Positions 1 to 6,754 of a DNA stretch of 11,048 nt are shown in pieces. The notes beneath the pieces were generated by a model, which worked only from the letters and a program-made list of their open reading frames with translations, was not told where the DNA came from and made no database searches. Source of the DNA: Myxococcota bacterium (GTDB taxonomy: Bacteria > Myxococcota > Polyangia > GCA-2747355 > JAKLHH01); the NCBI GenBank assembly GCA_022710245.1, contig JAKLHH010000137.1:1-11048 (forward strand), given 5' to 3'. The translations under genes were made by a program, and so were the position numbers. The stretch's first letter is position 1; the number at the start of each line of letters is the position of its first letter.

Positions 1-53
1 CGCGCTGATGACCTCGCGCTGATGACCTCGCGCTGATGACCTCGCGCTGATGA
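1..53. repeat. 14-bp tandem repeat, about 3.8 copies
   Basis: Three perfect copies of CGCGCTGATGACCT are followed by an 11-base partial copy, running directly into the next repeat array. The array starts at the window edge, so its true length is unknown. The unit length is not a multiple of three and no credible gene runs through it. It looks like non-coding minisatellite DNA. Confidence 0.95.
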
Positions 54-355
54 GCGGCGGCGCCTGGGTCGAGCGCCGGCGGAGCGGCGGAGCCTGGGTC
101 GAGCGCCGGCGGAGCGGAGGAGCCTGGGTCGAGCGCCGGCGGAGCGGCGGAGCCTGGGTCGAGCGCCGGCGGAGCGGCGGAGCCTGAAGGTCGAGCGCCG
201 GCGGAGCGGAGGAGCCTGAAGGTCGAGCGCCGGCGGAGCGGAGGAGCCTGGGTCGAGCGCCGGCGGAGCGGAGGAGCCTGAAGGTCGAGCGCCGGCGGAG
301 CGGCGGAGCCTGAAGGTCGAGCGTCGAAGGAGCGGCGGCAGCGGCTGGGGTCGCG
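52..355. repeat. 30/32-bp minisatellite array, about nine units
   Basis: Units begin GAGCGGMGGAGCCTG and end TCGAGCGCCGGCG. Unit starts are at 52, 82, 112, 142, 172, 204, 236, 266 and 298, with a degenerate tenth from 330. Units 5, 6, 8 and 9 are 32 bp because they carry GAAGG where the others have GGG; units 1-4 and 7 are 30 bp. A second variable base (GCGG versus GAGG) also alternates. The two length classes break any reading frame, so the array is not coding. It stops a few bases past the end of the minus-strand ATPase gene (stop codon 360-362). Together with the 14-bp array it accounts for the whole gene-free stretch 1-359. Confidence 0.95.
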
Positions 356-359
356 TCTG

Positions 360-1073
360 TCAGGGCAAGGCACGCCCCTGGTGCCAGACCGTCCGGGTGT
401 CGCCGGTGTCCGCGCTGATCCGCCCATGCCGCAGCTCGATCACGCGCCCCGCTCTCGCGACCACCTCCGGGTTGTGACTGATCACCACCAGCGTGCGGCC
501 CTGCGCCTCGAGCTCGCCGAGGAGCTCGAGCACCGCCCGGGTGCTCTCCGCGTCGAGGTTGCCCGTGGGCTCGTCGGCGAGGATCACCGGCGGGTCGTTG
601 ATCAGCGCGCGCGCGAGGGCCACGCGCTGCTGCTCCCCGCCGGAGAGCCGGGACGGGCGCTGGGTCATGCAGCCCTCGAGCCCGACGCGGCCGAGGAGCT
701 CCTCGGCGCGTGCCCGGGCGCGGCGGCGGCTCCCGTGCAACCGCCAGCACGGCAGGGCCACGTTGTCGCGCACGCTCAGCATCTCGAGCAGCTGGAAGCT
801 CTGGAAGACGAACCCGATCCCCGCCAGCCGCGCGCGAGCGCGGGCCGCGGCGTCGAGCCCGCGCACGGGCCGGCCCCGAAACGCGAGCTCGCCCCGGAAC
901 TCTCCGTCGAGGAGCCCGAGGACGTGGAGGAGCGTGCTCTTGCCGCCGCCGCTCGGCCCGGAGATCGCCACGTGCTCGCCCTCCTCGATGCGGAAGCTCA
1001 CCTCGTCGAGCGCAACCACGGCCGCGCTCCCCTGGCCGAACCGTCGCGAGATGCGCTGCACGTCGAAGAGCAT
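360..1073 (-). CDS. ABC transporter ATP-binding protein, LolD/MacB type
   Basis: A 237-residue cytoplasmic ATPase that would power the adjacent permease. All nucleotide-binding motifs are present: Walker A GPSGGGKST (39-47), Q-loop Gln91 in VFQSFQ, signature LSGGE (143-147), Walker B VILADE (163-168) and the switch His200 in VVISHN. The DEPTGNLD stretch after Walker B is typical of the LolD/MacB/FtsE branch. The frame stays open upstream, but the start at 1073 is preferred: ATG lies 2 nt after the permease stop and has GGGAGG seven bases upstream. That arrangement implies an operon with translational coupling. Family members act with FtsX-type permeases in lipoprotein release, macrolide or peptide export, or envelope signalling. 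The substrate here cannot be told, because neither a MacA-like adaptor nor a LolA/LolB gene is in view. Confidence 0.95.
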   Translation of the reverse strand: MLFDVQRISRRFGQGSAAVVALDEVSFRIEEGEHVAISGPSGGGKSTLLHVLGLLDGEFRGELAFRGRPVRGLDAAARARARLAGIGFVFQSFQLLEMLSVRDNVALPCWRLHGSRRRARARAEELLGRVGLEGCMTQRPSRLSGGEQQRVALARALINDPPVILADEPTGNLDAESTRAVLELLGELEAQGRTLVVISHNPEVVARAGRVIELRHGRISADTGDTRTVWHQGRALP

Positions 1074-1075
1074 GT

Positions 1076-2257
1076 TCAGGCCTCCCGCAGCTCGCTCGCC
1101 ACGTTGCAGCGGGCTGCCACCAGGGCCGGCAGGATCCCGGAGAGGACCGTGACGGCGAAGAGCACCAGCGTGGGGACCGCCGCCACCGAGAGGGGGAGCT
1201 CCGGCCGCACCACGAACCCGCCGTGCGAGAAGATGGGCCGCGCCTGGAAGTAGCGGCAGAGGAGGAAGCCGAACCCGTTGCCCAGCACCGCGCCCGCGAG
1301 CCCCACGAGCGCCGCCTTGAGGAGGTAGATGGCGAAGAGCGCCCTGCGCGTGAACCCGAGCGCGCCGAGGACCGCGATGCTCCGCCGCTCGTGGAGGACG
1401 AGGATGTAGAGGAGCGCCGAGACCGGGATCATCACCGCGGCGATCACCATCGCCGTGGAGACGGCGCCGATGGCGCGGTTGCCGGAGATCGCATCGGCGA
1501 CGAACGCGCTCACCTCCCACCAGGGGCTGACGCGCAGCGCGCCGACGAGCGGCCGCAGGGCCGCGGCGCTGGCGGCGACGTCGCGCCCGTCGGCGAGCTG
1601 GACGCTGACGGCGCTGGCGCGGTCGTCGGCGCCGACCAGCCGCTGCAGCACCTCGAGCCGCAGGAAGCAGTCGGAGTCGGCGGAGAAGCCGCCGCCGCCC
1701 TCGAGCACGCCGGCGACGGTGTACCAGGCCGAGCTGTAGCGGACCTCGCCGAGCTCCTCGTAGGGGACGATCAGCTTCAGGCGCTCCCCGGTCCGGATCG
1801 CGAGGCGCTCGGCGAGCGCGCTGCCGAGGAGCACGCTGCGCTCGCTGCCCTTCCCGGGCGCGGGGCAGCGTCCCTGCGCCAGCCGGTGGCAGAAGAGGGT
1901 GGCCTGCTCCTCGACCTCGGGCACCAGCCCGACCAGCCGCACCGGCTGATGCTCGCCGGCGCGCGAGATCACGCCGCCGTGGACCAGGCGCGGCGCGACC
2001 GCCTTGACCGCGGGGTGCCTCCTCAGCGCGCCGAGGAGGGCGGAGACCTCCTCGATGGCGCCGGCACGGGGCGGCGCGATCAGCAGGTCGCCCGAGGCGC
2101 GCGCCATGCCCTGGCGCATCAGCTCCCGCGTGTACCCCTCGAGGTTGGCCGCGTTGGGGATCTGGAACGCCACGCCGGCCGTGACCGCGGCGACGAGCAA
2201 CGCCAGGGTGAGCTTGCTGCGGAGCAGGGACTGGAGGGCGAGGCGGAGGAGCAGCAT
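1076..2257 (-). CDS. ABC transporter permease, MacB/FtsX family
   Basis: A 393-residue inner-membrane protein with the MacB/LolC layout. There is an N-terminal membrane segment (about 15-31), a large periplasmic domain (about 32-260), then three C-terminal segments (about 262-288, 305-333 and 355-382) forming an FtsX domain, with the usual HERRSIAVLGALGFTRRALF-like stretch between the second and third. Length suits a four-helix FtsX-type permease. The start at 2257 (ATG, MLLLRLAL) puts a short basic cytoplasmic stretch before the first helix. The frame is open further back to 2374, but that extension looks non-coding. The Shine-Dalgarno is weak. The stop codon is 2 nt from the ATPase start, so the two form one operon. 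Codons 35-43 contain the 26-bp sequence found again at 9117-9142. The substrate is unknown. Confidence 0.92.
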   Translation of the reverse strand: MLLLRLALQSLLRSKLTLALLVAAVTAGVAFQIPNAANLEGYTRELMRQGMARASGDLLIAPPRAGAIEEVSALLGALRRHPAVKAVAPRLVHGGVISRAGEHQPVRLVGLVPEVEEQATLFCHRLAQGRCPAPGKGSERSVLLGSALAERLAIRTGERLKLIVPYEELGEVRYSSAWYTVAGVLEGGGGFSADSDCFLRLEVLQRLVGADDRASAVSVQLADGRDVAASAAALRPLVGALRVSPWWEVSAFVADAISGNRAIGAVSTAMVIAAVMIPVSALLYILVLHERRSIAVLGALGFTRRALFAIYLLKAALVGLAGAVLGNGFGFLLCRYFQARPIFSHGGFVVRPELPLSVAAVPTLVLFAVTVLSGILPALVAARCNVASELREA

Positions 2258-2332
2258 CACGCCAGGGAGCGATACACGTCCTGTGCCAGCGCCGGGACAG
2301 CGCACGCCCGCCTGACTCCTTCGCGTTTCGCC

Positions 2333-2453
2333 AGGCGTCCGGTTCAGGACTGTCCAGAATCTATCGACCTGCACACGGTCTGACAGCCTGGACGCCTCCG
2401 GGTGTTGACGGTCTGACAGCGTGGGCTCTCAGGCTTTCGGTGCGTCTGACACC
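2333..2453. promoter_or_regulatory. Candidate operator region with three 33-bp-spaced direct repeats
   Basis: The gap upstream of the permease gene holds GTCTGACAGC at 2378-2387 and 2411-2420; the full match, ACGGTCTGACAGC, is 13 bp. A related GTCTGACACC lies at 2444-2453. All three start exactly 33 bp apart, about three helical turns, which puts them on one face of the DNA. The third copy is inside the last codons of the neighbouring minus-strand gene. An 8-bp inverted repeat, AGGCGTCC (2333-2340) and GGACGCCT (2390-2397), brackets the first copy. The position would suit control of the minus-strand ABC operon. The repeats are seen directly; the regulatory role is inference. Confidence 0.4.
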
Positions 2454-3115
2454 GCGCCACGACGCAGGTCGTGGCAGGCGGTCCACAGCGGGTGCGCGAA
2501 GGCGGCCCGGCCCCGCTCCTCGAGGGCCGCGGCGGGCAAGCGGCGGTCGAGCAGCGCGAGCGAGGCCACGATCACGTTCGCTGATCGAAGCGCCTGCTCC
2601 GGCTGGAGGTAGAGATACTCGGCCAGCGCGGCGCCCAGCTCGTGGGCGGGCAGGCCATCGGGCGAGCACTGGAGCACCGTCTGCCCGTCGACCCGCACCG
2701 CCCCACCGGCACCACTCGAGGACCGCGCCCCACTCGAGAAGCGCGAGTGCGTGATCAAGAACTCGACCCTGCCCTCCAGCCCGGGCAGGAGGCAGTGCCT
2801 CCGGAGCGCCTTCCTGATGCTGTGCCAGTGGAGCTTGCCGGCGAGCGGGTGCCGCTGGCGCCAGGTGAGGTCCGAGACTCTTCGCGGCGTGTCGGCGTGG
2901 AACGAGACCCGGCCGCCGTCCGTCGTCACCACCACGAACGCGCCGCGCTGCTCGGCGCTGTGGATCGCACCGAGGAGCGTGGGCACCCGCATCTCGAGCC
3001 GCGACTCGCCCTCGCCCTCGCCCTCGCGCTCGCCTTTGCCCTTGCGCTCGCCCGTGCCCTCGGCCCCGGCCTCGAGCACGACGACGCGCGCCTCATGGTC
3101 GATGGTCAGTCGCAT
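2429..3115 (-). CDS. Hypothetical protein with Gly/Glu/Lys-rich low-complexity segment
   Basis: A 228-residue protein of no family I recognise. The ATG at 3115 shares its A with the TGA stop of the upstream gene (TGATG), so translation is probably coupled to it by re-initiation. Residues 1-19 (MRLTIDHEARVVVLEAGAE) look like beta strands. Residues 20-38 are a charged Gly-Glu/Lys/Arg run made by a hexanucleotide repeat. Residues 40-125 look like a compact mixed alpha/beta part with many His, Arg and Trp, and 126-140 are Ser/Gly-rich and probably a linker. The rest is mostly helical. No signal peptide or membrane segment is evident, so it is probably cytoplasmic. Coding status rests on the coupling, the length and the protein-like composition outside the repeat. 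Confidence 0.75.
   Translation of the reverse strand: MRLTIDHEARVVVLEAGAEGTGERKGKGEREGEGEGESRLEMRVPTLLGAIHSAEQRGAFVVVTTDGGRVSFHADTPRRVSDLTWRQRHPLAGKLHWHSIRKALRRHCLLPGLEGRVEFLITHSRFSSGARSSSGAGGAVRVDGQTVLQCSPDGLPAHELGAALAEYLYLQPEQALRSANVIVASLALLDRRLPAAALEERGRAAFAHPLWTACHDLRRGAVSDAPKA
3005..3064. repeat. Hexanucleotide microsatellite inside a gene
   Basis: Ten successive six-base units based on CTCGCC, with variants CTCGCG, TTTGCC, CTTGCG, CGTGCC and CTCGGC. On the minus strand each unit adds two residues (Gly plus Glu, Lys, Arg or Thr) to the protein encoded at 2429-3115. Copy-number change would lengthen or shorten that loop without breaking the frame. Confidence 0.85.
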
Positions 3116-4005
3116 CACGGCCAGACGAGCGCCTCGGGTGGCGGCCTCAGGTTGGCGAAGGTCTGATCGCGCAGATCCGCGATCAGCATCGGCTCGCTCG
3201 GGCCGCCCGTGAGGTTGCGACGGAACAGGCACCCGTCCCGGCTGAAGAGCAGCGAGCCATCGTGGTCCCAGTCGGCCCAGTCGAGGCGGCCGAGCTCCTC
3301 GACGGCCGGCTCCCCGTGCGCGCCCTTCGGCGTCTCGACCAGCCTGAAGCTGTAGACGCTGTGCGGCCCGTTGACCTCGAACATCCCCAGCCACCAGCGC
3401 TCGAGGGTGAGCCGCGGCCGGCGCGGGCTCACCCTGGTCTGGATCCACGGCCGCGTGAAGACGACGGCCATCATCGGGTCCACGTCGCGCTCGCCCTCGG
3501 AGCCGCGCTCCTTCAGGGTCCAGCCCTGGCTCGCCTCGGGACCGTCCGTCGCCGCGTGGCGCTCCCTGTGCTCGCTGACGCTCGTGACGCAGAAGTCGGC
3601 GGGGATGCCCTTGCCGCCATTCAGCTCGTCGATGACCCGGCCGTAGTTGAGGACCAGCCTGCGGTCGTCCTCGAAGAAGCCGCCGCCGCCCCAGGTGCTC
3701 CCGTCGGGCCAGAGCGCGAGCGCGGTGAAGTACGGCGGCCGGCTGAGCGCGGTGAAGGTCGGGATGCGGGTCTTGAACTTGCCGGCGAAGTAGACGAGGA
3801 GCTTGCCGCCCGGAGAGAGGCCGCAGCGCTCGTTGTAGATGCGCCCCGAGAGCCACTGCCCGTACGTGAGCTGGTCGGTGGCGAGGTCCCAGAGGGCGAG
3901 CCGCACCTGCTTCGACGGCCCCCGCCGGAAGACCACGGCGACCCGCGCCCGGGCGGCGACGAGGCCCCAGAGGCGCGTCGTCGGTTCGGTGGGCTTGCCT
4001 CGCAT
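3115..4005 (-). CDS. Predicted beta-propeller-like protein
   Basis: A 296-residue protein that looks like a WD40/TolB-type propeller without clear canonical repeats. Blade-like stretches include VRLALWDLATDQLTYGQWL (34-52), CGLSPGGKLLVYFAGKF (61-77) and a later WADWDHDGSLLFSRDGCLFR. The central FTALSRPPYFTALALWPDG (84-102), followed by WGGGGFFEDDR, resembles a conserved pattern I associate with myxobacterial and planctomycete hypothetical proteins; that is a recollection, not a search result. There is no signal peptide. The start at 4005 is the first ATG and lacks a good Shine-Dalgarno, so an internal GTG is possible. The stop overlaps the next gene's ATG by one base (TGATG), so the two products probably work together. 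The biochemical role is unknown. Confidence 0.82.
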   Translation of the reverse strand: MRGKPTEPTTRLWGLVAARARVAVVFRRGPSKQVRLALWDLATDQLTYGQWLSGRIYNERCGLSPGGKLLVYFAGKFKTRIPTFTALSRPPYFTALALWPDGSTWGGGGFFEDDRRLVLNYGRVIDELNGGKGIPADFCVTSVSEHRERHAATDGPEASQGWTLKERGSEGERDVDPMMAVVFTRPWIQTRVSPRRPRLTLERWWLGMFEVNGPHSVYSFRLVETPKGAHGEPAVEELGRLDWADWDHDGSLLFSRDGCLFRRNLTGGPSEPMLIADLRDQTFANLRPPPEALVWP

Positions 4006-4079
4006 CGAGGGAGCGTAGCACAGCTATCGGTGTGCGTCGGCGGTGGCGTGGCGAGGCGAGGCTTGACCATCTGCTCCGA

Positions 4080-4210
4080 TCACACGGCGAGCAAGTGCAG
4101 GTAGCTGCTCGCGAGCAACGGCGAGATGACTCCGCCCTGGCAGTGCCCGATCTGGCCCCCTCTTGCAGGAGGTCGCGCTTCACTTCGGGCTTGACGCCGC
4201 CGCTTAGATA
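4080..4210 (-). pseudogene. Remnant of a group II intron-type reverse transcriptase
   Basis: On the minus strand, 4139-4083 reads QGGVISPLLASSYLHLLAV and then a TGA. The block QGGVISPLLA-x-x-YLH is the hallmark that follows the catalytic region in group II intron reverse transcriptases (usually preceded by GTP). The expected GT lies just upstream but in another frame (SGTAR). Inserting one base near 4138-4145 gives SGT-x-QGGVISPLL in a single frame, so a 1-nt deletion is the likely lesion. Further upstream that other frame reads KPEVKRDLLQEG, which may also be RT-derived but is weaker. The YADD box, maturase and endonuclease parts and intron RNA domains are absent. It is a short dead fragment next to a transposase gene. 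Confidence 0.55.
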
Positions 4211-4219
4211 CGCCATAAT
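4191..4219 (+). promoter_or_regulatory. Sigma-70-like promoter of the transposase gene
   Basis: TTGACG (4191-4196) and CATAAT (4214-4219) are separated by exactly 17 bp, a near-consensus housekeeping arrangement that stands out in this GC-rich window. The expected transcription start, about 7 bp past the -10 box, falls at about 4226-4227. That coincides with the GTG start of the downstream gene, so the message would be leaderless or nearly so. Confidence 0.65.
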
Positions 4220-4226
4220 CAAGTCT

Positions 4227-5006
4227 GTGATTACGAGGCGACGACCAAGACATGCCCGGAAGCAGGAGCAGCTCGAGCTGCCGGTCCGCACCTGGGGTGG
4301 GCGCCGGAAGGGTGCGGGGCGCCCGAAGAGCAAGTCCAGCGGTGCGCCGCACACGCGGCGGGCCCCCGTGGTGGCCCGGTATCCGCTCCACGTCACCTGG
4401 AAGCTCGAGGACGACCTGCCGAACGTGCGCGGGCCGGCGACGGCGCGGGCGATCCTGGCCGCCATCGCGGCGGGCAAGGAGCGAGAGGGGTTCCGCGTCG
4501 TCCACTTCTGCATCCAGGGCCGACACCTCCACCTGCTCACCGAGGCGGAGAGCAAGCAGGCGCTCTCGAAGGGGCTGCGCAGCCTCGGCATCCGCATCGC
4601 CCGCGCGATCAACAAGGCGCTGGGGCGGAAGGGGCGTGTGATCAAGGAGAGGTACAACTCCCGCGCGCTCAAGACCCCCACCGAGACCAGACACTCGCTT
4701 CGCTACGTGATCAACAACACGCGCAAGCACCGCTCGCAGCGCCACGAGGTGGTGAACCGCGACTGGGCCGACCCGCTCTCCTCGGAACGGTGGTTCGACG
4801 ACTGGCGGCAGGGCTGGGTGCCGCCGCCGCCGGACGAGCAGCCGCCCGTGGCCTCGCCAAGGACCTGGCTCCTCAGCGTCGGCTGGCAGAAGGCCGGAGG
4901 GCTCCTCGACTGGAATGAGATCCCAGGGCCCACCCGCGAGGCGGTCGAGAGCCGCAAGCGCCACCGAGCCCACGGCCCTCACGTCGCGGGCCGACGCTGG
5001 CGCTGA
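4227..5006 (+). CDS. HUH (Y1) transposase, REP-associated/IS200-like
   Basis: A 259-residue protein of the single-tyrosine HUH transposase superfamily (Y1_Tnp; REP-associated type), which cuts and joins single-stranded DNA. The HUH motif is the HLH at 100-102 in FCIQGRHLHLL. The candidate catalytic tyrosine is Tyr160 in SLRYVINNTRKH, aligned with the usual RY-x(3)-NP region. The N-terminus is basic (RRRPRHARKQ), followed by LELPVRTWGGRRKGAGRP, which I recognise from this transposase type in myxobacteria. The frame is open upstream to 4032, but the GTG at 4227 matches the N-terminus expected for the family and sits at the predicted transcription start, with no Shine-Dalgarno. The Trp- and Pro-rich tail (about 180-259) is longer than in minimal Y1 enzymes. 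No flanking REP hairpins or TnpB gene were recognised. It appears intact. Confidence 0.85.
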   Translation: MITRRRPRHARKQEQLELPVRTWGGRRKGAGRPKSKSSGAPHTRRAPVVARYPLHVTWKLEDDLPNVRGPATARAILAAIAAGKEREGFRVVHFCIQGRHLHLLTEAESKQALSKGLRSLGIRIARAINKALGRKGRVIKERYNSRALKTPTETRHSLRYVINNTRKHRSQRHEVVNRDWADPLSSERWFDDWRQGWVPPPPDEQPPVASPRTWLLSVGWQKAGGLLDWNEIPGPTREAVESRKRHRAHGPHVAGRRWR

Positions 5007-5233
5007 ACCGGCGGCCTGGCGCAGCACGCGCCCGCGGGGTGCGAGCCGGCCCCGCGTAACGCGCGCCGTGACAGCCCCGCACGAATCGCCTCAGCAGAGC
5101 TGGGGACAGGGTATCTCGCGTGTCGAGCTCGTGCTCGACGACCGCGACGTCGTGAAGCCTGCGACAGTGCCACGCCTCACCGCGGGCGCGCAGGCGTCGG
5201 GCGAGCGCCCCTCCGCCAGCACGGGATACAGCC

Positions 5234-5257
5234 CTCACAGCCACGCAAGGCTGTGAG
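5234..5257. terminator. Perfect 9-bp hairpin over a stop codon
   Basis: CTCACAGCC (5234-5242) and GGCTGTGAG (5249-5257) form a perfect stem with the loop ACGCAA. On the minus strand it spans the last codons and the TGA of the propeller gene ending at 5235. The position suits transcription termination or 3'-end protection. No T-run follows on the minus strand, so a classical intrinsic terminator is not established. Confidence 0.4.
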
Positions 5258-6305
5258 CGTAGCCGGGGACCGACCACCGCTCGCGATGCTCGAGATCGAC
5301 AACGCAGAAGCAGTGCTCGTAGGTGTGGTCGGGATCCGCAAAGTAGCTTGTCTCGTTGCGGGCCTCCATGTCAGCGATGAACGCTTCTGCATCCGCGCGC
5401 TCTCCGGCGGTCGACGCGCGCGTCCACGACAGGCAGCCGACCATCCACTGCCCAGCTGGCGAGACCTCGGGCGGTCGACGATAGCCACGTCCCCATCCAC
5501 GAGAGGGACCGAGGCTCGAGGCACTCACGATCAGCTGTTCCTCATGCGTCACGAGGTCATGGAGCCAGAGGTCGTTCTCCTGCCGGCAGAACGCCAGATG
5601 GGGGCTGGACGGAACCCGTCGCGCACACGGAACCTGGGGTGCGACACACACCACGTCGCCCCCCGGACCGAGGCTGTAGGTCGACTCCGAGGAGAAGAGG
5701 AAGCGCCGCTGGCCGGGATCATAGTCCCCGCAGAGCACGTCCGCGCCATCGGGCGCGGCTGCTGCGGCTTTGATGTCCCCGGAGAAATCCACGAGGACGA
5801 CCTCCTCGCCGCGCCCAAACATCACCAGGCGCTCGTCGAACGCGATGGCCAGGGGCAAGAACGCCTGCTCCGGCAGCAGCGCCGTGGTGCACTCCCCCGT
5901 GTCGGTAATGATCGTGCTGAGATGATGCCCGGCCACATGACCGGCGTCGCTGTCCTGGATGGCCACTGATAGCAGTCGGTCCTCGGCCGGTGACAGCGCG
6001 AGAAGCCAGACATGTTGCAGCCCGGGGCAACTCCGCACGAGGGTCTCCTCGGCCCCGGTGCCCATGTCTATGGCGACGATGGAGCTACCAGCCTCGAGGT
6101 CCAGTGACTTCGACGTGTACAGGACTCCTCTGGACCTCGAGACCGCGATCGGGGTGTTGAGGCCCCCGAGGGGCCCGTGGGTCGACAGGCGGGTTCCGTC
6201 GGTCTTCATGCAGCAGAGGAGCCCCTCGTCATTCCTGTACGCGACTCCCGTGCCGACGTCGCGCGCCGCGACCTCGGGCCACTGCGACCGCTGGTTGTGC
6301 TCCAT
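5235..6305 (-). CDS. Hypothetical protein, predicted beta-propeller (WD40/TolB-like)
   Basis: A 356-residue protein that looks all-beta with propeller-like blades. Examples are the stretch ending SSIVAIDMGTGAEETLV, the segment LWLHDLVTHEEQLIVSAS, and the paired FCVVDLEHRERWSVPG and AHSLAWL at the C-terminus. The pattern strand-D-x-x-T/E-G is that of TolB/WD40-like sensors or scaffolds, but no catalytic motif is visible. There is no signal peptide. The start at 6305 is chosen because GGAGG lies eight bases upstream of ATG (MEHNQRSQ); a GTG nine bases earlier at 6314 overlaps that ribosome site. It follows the broken small gene after 15 bp, so the two formed one transcription unit. The second propeller-like protein (3115-4005) has similar architecture but no obvious sequence relation. 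Confidence 0.8.
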   Translation of the reverse strand: MEHNQRSQWPEVAARDVGTGVAYRNDEGLLCCMKTDGTRLSTHGPLGGLNTPIAVSRSRGVLYTSKSLDLEAGSSIVAIDMGTGAEETLVRSCPGLQHVWLLALSPAEDRLLSVAIQDSDAGHVAGHHLSTIITDTGECTTALLPEQAFLPLAIAFDERLVMFGRGEEVVLVDFSGDIKAAAAAPDGADVLCGDYDPGQRRFLFSSESTYSLGPGGDVVCVAPQVPCARRVPSSPHLAFCRQENDLWLHDLVTHEEQLIVSASSLGPSRGWGRGYRRPPEVSPAGQWMVGCLSWTRASTAGERADAEAFIADMEARNETSYFADPDHTYEHCFCVVDLEHRERWSVPGYAHSLAWL

Positions 6306-6320
6306 CTGCTCCACCTCCGT

Positions 6321-6601
6321 TCACGAGGCCGGTTCGACAGAGGGCTGCTCCGCGATCATGATCAACCAGCTCGTCCAGTCGAGCTGGCCCTGGTTCCAGT
6401 GGCTGTACGTGTTGAACGCGCGATAATACGTCGTCCCCTCGAAGTGCGCCTCGAACGAGCACTCCGCTGGATCGGATCGTCGCCGAGGTCAACCTGGACC
6501 GGCGCCGGTCGCTCCCCGCAGAGGAGCGCGCACAGCGTGAGCCGCAGGACGCGCCGGCGCACTCGCGCCCCTCCGCCACCATCGTGATTCGTTGCTCTCA
6601 T
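6321..6601 (-). pseudogene. Small exported-type protein gene, frameshifted by a 5-bp duplication
   Basis: From ATG at 6601 the frame reads a basic and hydrophobic N-terminus (RRRVLRLTLCALLCGERPAP) and VQVDLGDDP, then loses sense. Another frame gives ECSFEAHFEGTTYYRAFNTY, SHWNQGQLDW and TSWLIMIAEQPSVEPAS, ending in a TGA at 6321. The switch falls exactly on GGATCGGATC (6469-6478), a tandem 5-bp duplication. Removing one copy joins DLGDDP to AECSFEAHF and makes the whole span 276 bases, a single frame of 91 codons. The start may instead be the GTG at 6562, preceded by GGAGGGG, giving 78 residues with an N-terminal signal or lipoprotein-like segment. The family is unknown. The downstream propeller gene follows after 15 bp, so the pair probably formed an operon. 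A sequencing error is the main alternative. Confidence 0.62.
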
Positions 6602-6754
6602 GGCTCCCCCTGGCGCCCTGAGCGTAATGTCGCGCTGCCGGCAGTTCAACTGGCGACTGCAGGCCACGCAGACCCCGTGCGAGACCCGGTTCCCGGGGGC
6701 ACAGGGTGAACCCCCGATGGACCGCACCCGCGCCTCGGCGCTACGCTCGCCCTC

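Noticed and set aside
1..53. C/D-box-like RNA motifs (TGATGA and CTGA) in the 14-bp repeat
   Set aside because: These short matches occur in every unit simply because of the repeat, and there is no stem or guide region. This is a chance resemblance.
1..355. CRISPR array
   Set aside because: The units are directly tandem with no unique spacers, and the variation is within the repeat. It is a minisatellite.
710..2383. Long plus-strand open frame (557 codons) opposite the ABC transporter genes
   Set aside because: It is rich in Arg, Glu, Ala and Gly with no recognisable domain and lies antisense to two genes with complete family motifs. It is a high-GC shadow frame.
2429..4681. A single 750-codon minus-strand protein
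   Set aside because: Only the part from 3115 downward is real. The rest is a shadow of the propeller gene in another frame and of the transposase on the other strand. The TGATG junction at 3115 gives a natural start.
4080..5027. Minus-strand open frame opposite the transposase
   Set aside because: Most of it is antisense to the HUH transposase and has no protein-like pattern. Only its last about 20 residues, the RT-like block, are meaningful, and they were annotated separately.
5007..5234. Possible gene fragment between the transposase and the propeller gene
   Set aside because: One minus-strand frame has a mildly protein-like stretch (RRLHDVAVVEHELDTRDTL), but there is no start, domain or conserved motif to support a call.
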